A stretch of 64,000 nt of DNA from Nocardioides cavernae (GCF_016907475.1 NZ_JAFBCA010000001.1:3906001-3970000), one strand, 5' to 3'; numbered from the stretch's first letter, positions 46,937 through 56,115 are shown. Numbers and translations: made by a program. The notes: generated by a model not told the origin, from the letters alone.

Positions 46937-48178
46937 GTGAGCATCGACGTACGTCCCTCGGAGGACTCCGCGAAGTACCTGGCCACCGACCAGCTCGTCT
47001 GGTTCGGCGAGGTCACCGACGCCGACCGCGACCACCTGCGGCTCGGCCTGCCGGAGGACCAGCGGTTCGTGGTCGACCTGCCCGACGGGCCGGAGGACCA
47101 CCACGCCGGCATCTACGGCGTACGCCCGATGGAGATGTCGCTGCCCGGCGGGGCGCTCGTCCCGATCGCCGGCCTGACGTGGGTCGGCGTGCACCCCGAC
47201 TCACGCCGCCGCGGCGTGCTGGCCGCGATGATGACCGACCACCTCACCCGCACCCGCGACGCCGGTACGGCGATCTCCGCGCTGCACGCGAGCGAGGCCG
47301 CCATCTACGGGCGCTACGGCTACGGCAACGCGGTGCTGACCCACCAGGTCGACCTCGGCCGCGGGACGACGTTCACCGCCCCGCACCTCGAGGACGAGGT
47401 CGCCGGCATCACCACCCACCTCCTGACCATGTCCGACTCAGGCGTCGCCGAGCGGATGCGCGCGTGCCAGCTCGCCCACGCGGGCGACTTCCCCGGCACG
47501 ATCGTCGGCTCGCCCGACTTCTTCTCGCTCCTGTCGCTCGAGCCGCCGGAGCAGCTGCGCGACAAGGAGCGCCGCCGGATCATCTTCGCGCGCCATGACG
47601 GCGAGGACATCGGGTTCACCGGCCTGCGGCGCGAGCACAAGTGGGAGAACGCCCGTCCGTCCGGCACCGTGGTCGTGGGCACCTTCACCGGCGGACCCGC
47701 GGCACGGCTCGCCCTGGCCCGCCGGGTCGTCGACCTCGACCTGATGGGCACGACCAAGCTGGAGAACATCGGCGTCGACGACCCGATCCTCGGCTGGGTC
47801 GGCGGCCCCCGCGGAACCGGCGACATCAAGACCTGGGACAGCACGTGGATCCGGCTCGTCGACGTCGGGGCGGCCTGGCCGCTCCGGACCTACGAGTCCG
47901 ACTGCGACGTGGTCGTCGAGGTGCACGACCGCCACGCACCCTGGAACGCCGGGCGCTGGCGCCTCACCACCACCTCGGGCGCGGGGGCGGCATCGCGCAC
48001 CGACTCCCCCGCCGACGTCACCCTCGACGTGGCCGTCCTGGGCGCCGGCTACCTCGGCCACGGCATCGGCGGGCTGCTCCGCGCGGGTCTCGTGCAGGAG
48101 CACCGCCCCGGCGCGTACGCCGACCTGGCGCGGGCGATGCGCACCACGGTCGCTCCGGAGCCGTCGATCGGGTTCTGA
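46937..48178 (+). CDS. Eis-like GNAT acetyltransferase
   Basis: A 413-residue protein with the tandem-GNAT plus sterol-carrier-like C-terminal layout of the Eis family. The acetyl-CoA loop reads VHPDSRRRGVLAAMM in the first domain. Eis proteins acetylate amines on small molecules and peptides. I take the GTG at 46937, which gives the usual IDVRP start; support for the site is weak, with only GAGG close by. The C-terminal carboxylate typical of Eis catalysis cannot be verified by eye. Confidence 0.8.
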   Translation: MSIDVRPSEDSAKYLATDQLVWFGEVTDADRDHLRLGLPEDQRFVVDLPDGPEDHHAGIYGVRPMEMSLPGGALVPIAGLTWVGVHPDSRRRGVLAAMMTDHLTRTRDAGTAISALHASEAAIYGRYGYGNAVLTHQVDLGRGTTFTAPHLEDEVAGITTHLLTMSDSGVAERMRACQLAHAGDFPGTIVGSPDFFSLLSLEPPEQLRDKERRRIIFARHDGEDIGFTGLRREHKWENARPSGTVVVGTFTGGPAARLALARRVVDLDLMGTTKLENIGVDDPILGWVGGPRGTGDIKTWDSTWIRLVDVGAAWPLRTYESDCDVVVEVHDRHAPWNAGRWRLTTTSGAGAASRTDSPADVTLDVAVLGAGYLGHGIGGLLRAGLVQEHRPGAYADLARAMRTTVAPEPSIGF

Positions 48179-48254
48179 CCTCCGCCGGGCCGTCCCCGGT
48201 GGCCGGTGAACCCACCCGTTGACGGCAGGTCCGCCGCTGGTCAGGCTGACCCGC

Positions 48255-49466
48255 ATGACCTGGACCAACTGGGTGGGCAACCAGTCCTTCGCGCCCGCGT
48301 CGACCGCCGCTCCCCGCGACGAGGAGGAGGTCGCCGCGCTCGTACGCCGGGCCGCCGAGCGCGGCCAGCGTGTCCGCGTCGCGGGCGCCGGGCACTCGTT
48401 CACCCCGGTGGTCCGGACCGATGGCCTGCTGCTCGACCTCTCGGCACTGCGAGGCGTCGTCGGCACCGACGTCGCGGCGAAGCGCGCGACCGCGCTCCCC
48501 GGCACGCTGATCCGTGACTTCTACGAACCTCTGTGGGAGGTCGGGCTGGCGCTGCGCAACCAGGGCGACATCGACACCCAGCAGATCGCCGGCGCCGTGG
48601 CGACCGGGACGCACGGCTCCGGCACGCGCTACACGAGCCTGTCCGGCGTCGTGCGCGGCGTACGCCTCGTGACGGCGACCGGTGACGTGCGCGAGATCGG
48701 CGAGGCGGACCTCGACCTGCTTCACGCGGCCCAGGTCTCCGTGGGGATGCTCGGGGTCGTGACGCAGCTCGAGCTCGAGGTCACCGACGCCTACCGGTTG
48801 CGTGAGCACGTCAGCCTCCGGACCTGGGACGACGTGATGGAGCACTGGGACCAGCTGGTCGACGAGCACCGCCACTTCGGGATGTTCTGGCTGCCGACCG
48901 AGGAGTCGGGCGCCCTCTACAACCTCGACGGCCACGGCGAGCGCCTGGCCGACCAGTGCTACGTCAAGGTCTACGACGAGGTCGGCCCGGACGTGCCGGA
49001 CGACGACACCGTGGGCCGCCGCGTCGACCGGTGCTACCGGATCTTCCCGATGGTCTACGACCCCAACTTCCACGAGCTGGAGTACTTCGTCGCCCTCGAC
49101 CGCGCTGCCGAGGCGCTCCACGCGATGCGCGAGCTGATGCAGCGCAGCCTCCCCGACTCCGTCTACCCGCTCGAGGTGCGCACGGTCGGGCCGGACGAGG
49201 CCTTCCTCTCCCCGCAGTTCCGGACACCCACGGTCGTCATCTCCGTCTCCGGCACGCCGGGCACCGACTACTGGGCCTACCTGCGCTCGGTCGACGCACT
49301 GCTCGCCGGGTTCGACGCCCGCGTCCACTGGGGCAAGCTGCACTTCATGACTCCCGAGCGGCTCCGCGAGCTCTACCCGCGGGCCGACGACTTCGTCGCG
49401 CTCCGCCGCGAGCTGGACCCGCAGGGCATGTTCCTCAACGACCACCTGCGGCCGCTGTTCGAGTAG
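48255..49466 (+). CDS. D-arabinono-1,4-lactone/L-gulonolactone oxidase family flavoprotein
   Basis: A 403-residue VAO-type FAD oxidase. RVAGAGHSFTP holds the histidine that carries covalent FAD in this family, VATGTHGSG is the second FAD segment, and the C-terminal VHWGKLHF is the ALO signature with catalytic residues. It oxidises sugar lactones such as D-arabinonolactone or L-gulonolactone. A weak CAGGCT stands 7 bases before the ATG. It is alone on the plus strand. Confidence 0.87.
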   Translation: MTWTNWVGNQSFAPASTAAPRDEEEVAALVRRAAERGQRVRVAGAGHSFTPVVRTDGLLLDLSALRGVVGTDVAAKRATALPGTLIRDFYEPLWEVGLALRNQGDIDTQQIAGAVATGTHGSGTRYTSLSGVVRGVRLVTATGDVREIGEADLDLLHAAQVSVGMLGVVTQLELEVTDAYRLREHVSLRTWDDVMEHWDQLVDEHRHFGMFWLPTEESGALYNLDGHGERLADQCYVKVYDEVGPDVPDDDTVGRRVDRCYRIFPMVYDPNFHELEYFVALDRAAEALHAMRELMQRSLPDSVYPLEVRTVGPDEAFLSPQFRTPTVVISVSGTPGTDYWAYLRSVDALLAGFDARVHWGKLHFMTPERLRELYPRADDFVALRRELDPQGMFLNDHLRPLFE

Positions 49467-49587
49467 CAGGCGCGTCGGACGACCAGATCTCCGTCCAGCA
49501 CGACCTGCCACGCCTGCCGTTCGGCGTACGACTCGTGGTTGTGGTCGTTCGACACGCCGCGGCACGGCGACCGCCGGGCCGCTCTGG

Positions 49588-50505
49588 TCAGAGACGTACG
49601 TGGAGGGTGGCCGCCCAGGACGCCGCGTCGGGATCGTCGACGTCGGAGACGGCGTACAACGTCGCCCCCGTCTCGTCGGCGTCGAGCACCATCAGGCCTT
49701 CGACCTTGAGCACCCGACCGTCGTGGTCAGGCAGGGGCACGACGTCGACGACCTCGCCGTCGCGGATCCGCGCGAGCGCCGTCGCCGTCACCTCCCCGTC
49801 GTCGCGCGGGTTGGGGCTGTCCTCCGCCGCGGCGCAGGCGAGCAGGTCACCGTCCGCGAGCGCGACGACGTCGGTGATCGCCAGGCCGACGCCGTCGACG
49901 GAGCCGAGGTCGTAGCTTCGCGCCGACTCGACCGGCAGGTCCGCTCCGTGCTGTCCGGCAGCGGCGGCCAGAGCTGCATCGAGGTCGAGGTCGACGCTCC
50001 CGCTGAGCAGGCCGGCCGAGGGCAGGCCTCGGTGGAACCACCGCAGGCTGCGGCCGACGATGCAGGCGCCCTCGAGGTTGAGGTCGTCCGGGTCGACGTC
50101 GAGCGCCCTCGCCACGTCGGCGTACAGCCCGTCCATGTCTGTGCTCATGACCTCGGGCACGCCGTCCCTCATCCTGAGCAGGCACCACCGCATCCTCCTC
50201 GGCGAGGAGCCCGAGCCCATCAGGAGCACCGCCTCCTCGCCGTCGACCTCGACGCGGCAGGCCGTCTCGAGGTCGGGCTTGAGGTGCTTCGTGCCGGACT
50301 CCTCCTCGAACACCTCGTGTCCCTCGACAGGCGGGAGCAGGCGTACGCGCATCGACTCGGCGCCTGGGCGGAACCACGCCGCGTGTGTCGCGTCGTCCGA
50401 CACCACGAGGCGGCCCTCGCCGAGACGGACGACCGCGGAGGCCGCTCTGACCGGTGACCCGTCGTCGAACCGGAGCCGCTCCGTCACCGACACCTCGACC
50501 TCCAT
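49588..50505 (-). CDS. Conserved hypothetical, probably beta-propeller-like
   Basis: A 305-residue soluble protein of alternating short beta strands (for example ASAVVRLGEGRLVVSDD and SVDGVGLAITDVVALADGD), suggesting a beta-propeller. It resembles the DUF6929 group, but I am not certain. No signal peptide or membrane segment is seen. Function is unknown. The ATG at 50505 has CAGCAT 6 bases upstream rather than a Shine-Dalgarno. The 121-bp gap to the oxidase gene holds nothing I can support. Confidence 0.65.
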   Translation of the reverse strand: MEVEVSVTERLRFDDGSPVRAASAVVRLGEGRLVVSDDATHAAWFRPGAESMRVRLLPPVEGHEVFEEESGTKHLKPDLETACRVEVDGEEAVLLMGSGSSPRRMRWCLLRMRDGVPEVMSTDMDGLYADVARALDVDPDDLNLEGACIVGRSLRWFHRGLPSAGLLSGSVDLDLDAALAAAAGQHGADLPVESARSYDLGSVDGVGLAITDVVALADGDLLACAAAEDSPNPRDDGEVTATALARIRDGEVVDVVPLPDHDGRVLKVEGLMVLDADETGATLYAVSDVDDPDAASWAATLHVRL

Positions 50506-50562
50506 GTCCCGATGCTGCCAGACATGCCGTGTGTCAGCTGGTCTGGCGCGGGCACGCGGTGG

Positions 50563-51274
50563 TCAGCCGGGTCGAGCGATGATCCGGACGCCTTCGGCGG
50601 TTCTCTCGCTCGTCGTCCTTGCCGGGCTCACCACGACGTACTCCTGGTCGACCCTCGTCGCAGAACCGCAGACGGCGTAGCCGGCGAAGATCAGGCCGGA
50701 CGTCCCGTCGTTGTTGACCTGCACGCCCCACCCGTTGTCTGGGATCGTGTCGCTGTCGGCACCGCCCCCGAGCATGTTGTCGTCGAAGGGGAACGAGCCG
50801 TGCATGCTCAAGACCGTCTCCGACCCCGTCGCTGCCAGCCCGCCCCCAGTCGGGGACAGGCCGTCGGGGCAGAAGAGGTAGAGCGTCGTCACCCCGGGAT
50901 CAGCGCCCAAGGGTCCGGTCCGGACGTAGACGAGGTCGAGGTCGCCACTTGCACCTGCTGGACCCGCGGGCCCCTGGAGTCCGGCAGGGCCTTGCGGCCC
51001 GGTCGGTCCCTGAGGCCCCGGGGACCCCTGGGGGCCCCTGGGGGCCTCTGGGAAGCTGTCCGGAGTCGAAGTCACGAGCCTTGAGGCTGCCGTCAACAAC
51101 CTTGCGGGAGTCGACAGCGCTCGTGGCGATGTCGGCCCGCCTCACTTCCCCGTCCTTGATGTCCTTGCTCGTGATGAGTTGTGCCGCGTACGCCGTGCCG
51201 CCGCCCAGGGCGATGGCCAGGGCCACCGTCGAGGTGATGGCCGAGTAGTGGCTCGAGCTGAGCAGTCGTCCCAT
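50563..51274 (-). pseudogene. Collagen-like surface protein gene broken by a frameshift
   Basis: The ATG at 51274, with a strong GGAGGGAGCTC site, starts a hydrophobic export segment (about 30 residues), an ITSKDIKDGEVRRADI stem and a Gly-X-Y region. That frame runs off into non-repeat sequence at the collagen part, while the next frame carries on the Gly-X-Y repeats and a globular C-terminal domain to the stop at 50563. The break falls at a perfect tandem duplication of 10 bp (51024-51043). Losing one copy, or one base of the G run, restores one continuous frame of about 237 residues. It may be a phase-variable gene, a real pseudogene or a sequencing error. Confidence 0.7.
51024..51043. repeat. 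Perfect 10-bp tandem duplication at the frameshift
   Basis: CCCCTGGGGG twice in a row. Ten is one more than a multiple of three, so a gain or loss of one unit switches the reading frame of the collagen-like gene. Confidence 0.9.
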
Positions 51275-51436
51275 GAGCTCCCTCCATTCTCTCGCACGGC
51301 CCGTGGCCGCGTCGGCGCCGACCCGAATGGCCGGCGCCCGTCCGGTCACCTTCCGCCGGATCGAGCGTCAGGAACAGGGGCGCCCGTCCCGAACGGGTCG
51401 GGAATCGGAGGAAGTCCTCGAAGGACCGAGCGGCAC

Positions 51437-51459
51437 GGGCGGGCGGACGGGCGGGCGGG
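51437..51459 (+). other. Possible G-quadruplex
   Basis: Five GGG runs with spacers of 1, 5, 1 and 1 bases on the plus strand, directly after the malic enzyme stop (the gene is on the minus strand). Such runs are expected often at this GC content. The 191-bp gap to the collagen-like gene holds no gene. Confidence 0.35.
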
Positions 51460-51465
51460 CGCCTA

Positions 51466-52638
51466 TCAGCGCCGGGCGACCCCGTCGCGCCGGGCAGCGT
51501 CGGCGACGGCCTCCCGCACCGCCCCCGGGACCCGCGGGTCGAAGGGCGAGGGGATGACCAGGTCCTCGCGCAGGTCGTCACCGACGAGCTCGGCGAGGGC
51601 GGTGGCCGCAGCGACCTTCATCCCCTCCGTGATCGCGGTGGCGTGCACGTCGAAGGCCCCGCGGAAGATGCCGGGGAACGCGAGGACGTTGTTGATCTGG
51701 TTGGGGAAGTCCGAGCGGCCGGTGGCGACGACCCGGGCGTACTTGTGCGCCAGGTCCGGGTGCACCTCGGGCGTCGGGTTGGCCAGGCCGAAGATGATCG
51801 CGTCGTCGGCCATCGAGGCCACGATCTCCTCGGGCACCTGACCGCCGGAGACGCCGATGTAGACGTCGGCGCCGGCCATCACGTCGGCCAGCGTGCCGCG
51901 GCGGCCGAAGTGGTCGGCGGTGTCGCGGGCCAGCGCCGCCTTGACCTCGGTCAGGTCCGACCGCGAGGAGCTTAGTACGCCCTGCCGGTCGAGGACCGCG
52001 ATGTCCTTGACGCCCGCCTCGAGCAGGATGCGCGCCACGGCGACGCCTGCGGCACCGGCGCCCTGCACCACCACGCGGACGGTCGCGGCGTCACGACCGG
52101 TGAGCCGGAGCGCATTGGTCAGGGCGGCGAGCGCGACGACGGCGGTGCCGTGCTGGTCGTCGTGGAAGACGGGGATGTCGAGACGCTCCTTGAGCCGCGC
52201 CTCGATCTCGAAGCAGCGTGGCGCGGAGATGTCCTCGAGGTTGATCCCGCCGAAGCTCGGCGCGAGCCGGACGACGGTCTCGATGATCTCCTCGACGTCG
52301 GTGGTGTCGAGGCAGATCGGTACGGCGTCGACGCCCCCGAACTGCTTGAACAGCACCGCCTTGCCCTCCATCACCGGCATCGCGGCGGCCGGGCCGATGT
52401 CACCGAGGCCGAGGACGGCGGTGCCGTCGGTGACGACGGCGACCGTGTTGGGCACCCACGTGTAGTGCTGGGTCAGCGACGGGTCGGCCGCGATGGCCTC
52501 GCACACCCGCGCGACACCGGGGGTGTAGGCGAGGGACAGCTCGTCGGGGCCGGCCAGCGCGACCGTCGAGAGGATCTCCATCTTGCCGCCGACGTGCAGG
52601 TCGAACACCGGGTCGCCGGCGTGCGGGTGCGAAACCAT
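51466..52638 (-). CDS. NAD(P)-dependent malic enzyme
   Basis: A 390-residue short-form malic enzyme. The catalytic tyrosine is in LAYTPGVA, metal ligands in [10 protein letters not shown] and the cofactor loop GAGAAGVA. It decarboxylates malate to pyruvate. It lacks the phosphotransacetylase domain of long bacterial forms. The ATG at 52638 gives the standard start, MVSHPH. The cofactor preference is not decided by the sequence. Confidence 0.93.
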   Translation of the reverse strand: MVSHPHAGDPVFDLHVGGKMEILSTVALAGPDELSLAYTPGVARVCEAIAADPSLTQHYTWVPNTVAVVTDGTAVLGLGDIGPAAAMPVMEGKAVLFKQFGGVDAVPICLDTTDVEEIIETVVRLAPSFGGINLEDISAPRCFEIEARLKERLDIPVFHDDQHGTAVVALAALTNALRLTGRDAATVRVVVQGAGAAGVAVARILLEAGVKDIAVLDRQGVLSSSRSDLTEVKAALARDTADHFGRRGTLADVMAGADVYIGVSGGQVPEEIVASMADDAIIFGLANPTPEVHPDLAHKYARVVATGRSDFPNQINNVLAFPGIFRGAFDVHATAITEGMKVAAATALAELVGDDLREDLVIPSPFDPRVPGAVREAVADAARRDGVARR

Positions 52639-52658
52639 GCCGGCGATACTCGCACAGC

Positions 52659-53039
52659 TCAGCGGTCCCGGAGCCTGCGTCCCACGCGTGGGGAAGGCCA
52701 CACCCGCAGCCGGACGACGGCCAGCACGTCGACCTCGGGGACCGGTCCGCGGTGTCGCGAGTCGACCCCCTCGTCGGGGTTGTCGCTCAGCAACCACCAG
52801 CCGGCTGCGCCGGAGCGCGTACGACGTTCCTCGACCGCGCGCTTGACGGCCACCGTGCCGTCGACGAAGCGGGCGACGACGAGGTCGCCCGGCCGGGGCG
52901 GGGCGCCGTACCGGACGAGCAGCAGGTCGCCCTCGCGCAGCGTCGGAACCATCGACCGACCCCGGACCAGAGCCGTCCCGAACGGCGGTCCGGAGCGCCC
53001 ACCCCGGGGGGCGGGACCCCGCTGCAGACGCCGCTTCAC
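52659..53039 (-). CDS. sodX: Nickel superoxide dismutase maturation protease
   Basis: A 126-residue S26-type signal peptidase-like protein. The catalytic serine is S29 in RGRSMVPTL and the lysine is K66 in AVKRAVE. It lacks a clear membrane anchor, unlike export signal peptidases. SodX-type enzymes cut the short leader of SodN so that His1 can bind nickel. It stands divergent to sodN, with starts 50 bp apart, which decides its identity. The start (GTG at 53039) is tentative. Confidence 0.85.
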   Translation of the reverse strand: MKRRLQRGPAPRGGRSGPPFGTALVRGRSMVPTLREGDLLLVRYGAPPRPGDLVVARFVDGTVAVKRAVEERRTRSGAAGWWLLSDNPDEGVDSRHRGPVPEVDVLAVVRLRVWPSPRVGRRLRDR

Positions 53040-53045
53040 GCGGAG

Positions 53046-53051
53046 TAGTGT
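53046..53051 (+). promoter_or_regulatory. -10 element of sodN
   Basis: TAGTGT about 39 bases before the sodN ATG; the leader contains GAGAGGA as Shine-Dalgarno. It lies in the 50-bp divergent gap to sodX. Confidence 0.45.
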
Positions 53052-53089
53052 CGCAGCAGACGCACATCTTCCCGATCGAGAGGAACCCG

Positions 53090-53491
53090 ATGCTCCGCCA
53101 GCTGCTCGCCCCCACCGTCGAGGTCTCCGCCCACTGCGACCTGCCGTGCGGCGTCTACGACCCCGCCCAGGCCCGCATCGAGGCCGAGTCGATCAAGGCG
53201 ATCATCGCCAAGGTCGCGGACAACGACGACCCCGACTTCCGCACGCGCGCCATCCTCATCAAGGAGCAGCGCTCGGAGCTCGTCAAGCACCACCTGTGGG
53301 TGCTGTGGACCGACTACTTCAAGCCCCCGCACTTCGAGAAGTACCCCCAGCTGCACACGCTGGTCAACGAGGCCACCAAGCTGGCCGGTGCCTCCGGCAC
53401 GAAGGGTGAGCTCGACGCCGGCAAGGCCGACGAGCTGCTCGCCAAGATCGACGAGATCGCGGAGATCTTCTGGGAGACGAAGAAGGCCTGA
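53090..53491 (+). CDS. sodN: Nickel superoxide dismutase
   Basis: A 133-residue precursor. A 14-residue leader ends before HCDLPCG, the nickel hook (mature His1, Cys2 and Cys6), leaving a 119-residue four-helix protein. It converts superoxide to oxygen and peroxide as a hexamer. The ATG at 53090 follows GAGAGGA and gives the leader length known for SodN; an upstream in-frame ATG would be too long. Its leader protease is encoded divergently. A hairpin overlaps its stop codon. Confidence 0.96.
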   Translation: MLRQLLAPTVEVSAHCDLPCGVYDPAQARIEAESIKAIIAKVADNDDPDFRTRAILIKEQRSELVKHHLWVLWTDYFKPPHFEKYPQLHTLVNEATKLAGASGTKGELDAGKADELLAKIDEIAEIFWETKKA

Positions 53492-53508
53492 ACGAAGTGA
53501 AGGCCTTC
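53482..53508 (+). terminator. Hairpin overlapping the sodN stop
   Basis: GAAGGCCT (53482-53489) and AGGCCTTC (53501-53508), an exact inverted repeat with an 11-base loop. A second inverted repeat, AGAAGAAGGCC (53548-53558) with GGCCTTCTTCT (53589-53599), follows; its left arm resembles the sodN 3' end, as if that end had been partly copied. Confidence 0.55.
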
Positions 53509-53717
53509 GAGTCATGAAGCGCGACCGAGCCTGCGAGATCGCGACCGAGAAGAAGGCCTAGCGGGCACCGCGCAGCAGGGATCGCTCGGGCCTTCTTCTG
53601 AGCGGCTTGCCGCTTCGCACGCCAACCACGCGCCGCACCGACCCACCGGTCGGTGCGGCGTTCGTGCGTTCCGGTCCCTCGCGCTGGCTAGGCTCCGGGC
53701 CAGCGGACGGAGGGCCG

Positions 53718-54365
53718 ATGATCGAGCAGGTCGCGCTGCGTGACGGCACGGACGCCTTCGTCGTGCCCCTGGAGCGCACCGACCGGGCAGCGCTCATGGC
53801 GGAGTTCGAGACGCTCTCCCCCGAGTCCCAGCGCCGGCGGTTCCTCGCGCCGGTCAGGCACCTCAGCGACGCGATGCTGGACCACCTCGTCGACGACGTC
53901 GACGGCGTCGACCACATCGCCCTCGTGCTGTGCGCCGAGACGAGCCCCGACGTCTACGACCCCGTCGCGCTGGCTCGGATGGTGCGCTACGCCGACGTCA
54001 CCGATGCCGCCGACCTCGCCGTCACCGTCAAGGACGAGTGGCAGGGCCGCGGGGTGGCCACCGTGCTGCTCGAGGTGCTGATGCGCCGGCGACCGGCGGG
54101 CGTGGACCGCATCGTCACCGAGGTGCTGCAGGACAATCCCGCGTCGCTGGGGATGCTCCGCCGCCTGGGCGCGGTGTCGCTGGAGGACGAGGGCAACGGG
54201 GTGTACGGCGTCGTGGTCGAGCTCGAGCCGGTCGTGACGCCGGTCGTGACGCCGTCGCCGGTGCCCGCAGGACGGGGCGAGGGCAGACCGGCTCCCCTGC
54301 TGCACGACCCGCGCCACCGCCACGACCTGCACACCCGCGACCAGCTGTGTCCGTGGTTCAGCTGA
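53718..54365 (+). CDS. GNAT acetyltransferase
   Basis: A 215-residue GNAT protein. The acetyl-CoA loop is VKDEWQGRGVATVLLEVL (about 100-117), followed by TEVLQDNPASLGMLRRLG. The C-terminal ~40 residues form a Pro/Val/Thr-rich tail with a repeat of VVTP. The substrate is unknown. GGAGGG precedes the ATG at 53718. The RsbW-like gene starts 55 bp after its stop. The 226-bp gap upstream holds the sodN hairpins and TAGGCT at 53689. Confidence 0.8.
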   Translation: MIEQVALRDGTDAFVVPLERTDRAALMAEFETLSPESQRRRFLAPVRHLSDAMLDHLVDDVDGVDHIALVLCAETSPDVYDPVALARMVRYADVTDAADLAVTVKDEWQGRGVATVLLEVLMRRRPAGVDRIVTEVLQDNPASLGMLRRLGAVSLEDEGNGVYGVVVELEPVVTPVVTPSPVPAGRGEGRPAPLLHDPRHRHDLHTRDQLCPWFS

Positions 54366-54420
54366 TCGAGACCGTTACTGTGTGCGGAGCATCGGGCTCG
54401 AGGACGGGACATTGACGCAG

Positions 54421-54837
54421 ATGGCAGACAACACGGGGGCATCTCGCGCCGACGTCGAGCTCCGGCTCCCCGCTGAAGGGGCCTACGCGACGATCGTCCG
54501 CACCACGGCCGCCGGGCTCGCGGCCCGGCTCGACTTCACGATCGACGACATCGAGGACCTGCGCATCGCCATCGGCGAGGCGAGCGCGCTCGTGATCCCC
54601 GAGGCCGACCCGGGCGTCGACCTCGTGGCGAGCTTCTGGTTCGGCCGCGGCTCGATGACCGTCGAGCTGCAGGCCGAGGCGATCGACGACCCCCCGCTCG
54701 ACACCGAGAGCTTCGCCTGGCAGGTGCTCGACACGATGGCGCAGGACGCGTCGGCCGGATCCGAGGACGGGCGCTTCCGCGTCCGGTTCACGGTGACGTC
54801 GGCGGTCGCTGCGGGAATGACAGGTGCCGAGCTCTGA
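54421..54837 (+). CDS. rsbW: RsbW-like anti-sigma factor (serine kinase)
   Basis: A 138-residue HATPase-type protein. The N-box part reads DLRIAIGEASALVI; the usual asparagine is missing, as is also the case (from memory) in the mycobacterial RsbW/UsfX. It probably binds and inhibits the sigma factor encoded 1 bp downstream and phosphorylates a STAS-type antagonist. An in-frame TTG at 54412 is an alternative start; I take the ATG at 54421. The partner antagonist may be the STAS protein near 5 kb. Confidence 0.75.
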   Translation: MADNTGASRADVELRLPAEGAYATIVRTTAAGLAARLDFTIDDIEDLRIAIGEASALVIPEADPGVDLVASFWFGRGSMTVELQAEAIDDPPLDTESFAWQVLDTMAQDASAGSEDGRFRVRFTVTSAVAAGMTGAEL

Positions 54838-54838
54838 C

Positions 54839-55684
54839 ATGAGCACAGCCACGGGGGACACGGGGGACACGGCAGCCGAGGCTGCCCACGACCGCGGGAT
54901 CGACGACGACGTCGTGCCCAGCGGTCTCGAGCACGTACGCGCGCGCAGTGCCGAGCTGTTCAGCGTGCTGCGCGACGACGAGGCGAGCAGCGCCGTGCGG
55001 TCGACGGCGCGTGACGACCTGGTGCACCTCCACCTGTCGTTGGTGGAGCACTGCGCCCGACGCTTCCGCAACCGCGGCGAGCCGTTCGAGGACCTCGTGC
55101 AGGTCGGCACGATCGGGTTGATCAAGGCGGTCGACCGCTTCGAGACCGATCGCGGCGTGGAGTTCTCCACCTACGCGACGCCGACGGTGATCGGCGAGAT
55201 CAAGCGCCACTTCCGCGACAAGGGCTGGGCGATCCGGGTGCCGCGCCGCCTGCAGGAGCTGCGGATGCAGATCGGGAGCGCCACCGGCGAGCTCACCCAG
55301 AAGCTCGGCCGCTCCCCCACGCCTCGCGAGCTGGCCGAGGTCATCGGCTGCACGGTGGAGGAGATCATGGAGGGCATCGAGTCCTCCCACGCCTACGCGA
55401 CGCTCTCGCTCGACGCCACCGACGACAACGACGACGGCCCGCCGGCCATGCTCGCCACGCTCGGCGTCGAGGACGCCAACATCGAGCACGTCGAGGTCCG
55501 CGAGTCGATCAAGCCGCTCCTCGAGGGGCTCGGCGACCGCGAGAAGCGGATCCTGCTGCTGCGCTTCTTCAAGAACATGACGCAGTCGCAGATCGCCGAG
55601 GAGATCGGCGTCTCGCAGATGCACGTCTCGCGCCTGCTCACGCGCACGCTCGCCCAGCTGCGTACGTCGCTCGAGGTCGACTAG
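54839..55684 (+). CDS. sigF: SigF/SigB-type sigma factor
   Basis: A 281-residue sigma factor. Regions 2 (EDLVQVGTIGLIKAVDRF), 3 (LTQKLGRSPTPRELAEVIG) and 4 (SQIAEEIGVSQMHVSRLL) are complete, so it is of the general-stress/sporulation SigB-SigF group, not ECF. It starts 1 base after the rsbW stop (TGAcATG). Its stop overlaps the stop of the convergent membrane-protein gene by 4 bp. It should respond to stress via the RsbW switch. Confidence 0.93.
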   Translation: MSTATGDTGDTAAEAAHDRGIDDDVVPSGLEHVRARSAELFSVLRDDEASSAVRSTARDDLVHLHLSLVEHCARRFRNRGEPFEDLVQVGTIGLIKAVDRFETDRGVEFSTYATPTVIGEIKRHFRDKGWAIRVPRRLQELRMQIGSATGELTQKLGRSPTPRELAEVIGCTVEEIMEGIESSHAYATLSLDATDDNDDGPPAMLATLGVEDANIEHVEVRESIKPLLEGLGDREKRILLLRFFKNMTQSQIAEEIGVSQMHVSRLLTRTLAQLRTSLEVD

Positions 55685-56103
55685 GTCCGGGGCTGGGCCG
55701 CGTCCTCCTCCAGCACCTGCGTGGTCGCCGGGTGGAGCAGACCGGCGATGACCACCACGCCCGCGACCGCCAGCCCGATCGCCATCAGCGTGGTCGGGGC
55801 GTCGCGGAAGTTCCAGGCGAGTCCCAGCTGGATCAGCTGGGCCATCACGACCGGCCCGCGGGCCCAGCGACGGGTCTTCCACAGCGACCAGGCGCACCAC
55901 GCCAGCCCGGCCGCGGCGGCGAGGAAGAACGCCGTCGTCGTGACGCCCATGGTGAGCCGGATCGAGCGGAGGTTGGCCAGCTCGAGGACGGCGAGAACGA
56001 CGAGCACCAACGCCTCGAGCGCCACGAGAGCGGCGGCCACCTGCAGCGGGGGTGGGGCGACAGGGGCGGGACCAGGGGGATCAGCCTTCGGCGTAACGGG
56101 CAC
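55681..56103 (-). CDS. Small four-helix membrane protein, unknown function
   Basis: A 140-residue protein with a proline-rich cytoplasmic start and about four membrane helices covering residues 25-130. No family is recognised. The GTG at 56103 lies 6 bases after TACTGT, so the transcript is probably leaderless. It converges on sigF with a 4-bp overlap (CTAG) and is divergent from whiB1. Confidence 0.7.
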   Translation of the reverse strand: MPVTPKADPPGPAPVAPPPLQVAAALVALEALVLVVLAVLELANLRSIRLTMGVTTTAFFLAAAAGLAWCAWSLWKTRRWARGPVVMAQLIQLGLAWNFRDAPTTLMAIGLAVAGVVVIAGLLHPATTQVLEEDAAQPRT

Positions 56104-56109
56104 TGCACA

Positions 56110-56115
56110 ACAGTA
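56110..56115 (-). promoter_or_regulatory. -10 element for leaderless membrane-protein gene
   Basis: TACTGT on the minus strand, 6 bases before the GTG at 56103. Confidence 0.5.

Noticed and set aside
49373..49555. Possible short minus-strand protein beginning SNDHNHESYAERQ
   Set aside because: Only about 30 residues lie outside the oxidase gene, there is no ribosome site, and the remainder is antisense to coding sequence; not enough to call a gene or relic.
51437..51459. G-quadruplex as a regulatory element of malic enzyme
   Set aside because: It lies after the gene and on the strand opposite to the transcript; such G runs are common at this base composition.
54540..54620. RsbW-like protein without the usual N-box asparagine
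   Set aside because: The mycobacterial RsbW shows a similar change from memory, so this is probably ordinary for actinobacterial anti-SigF proteins.
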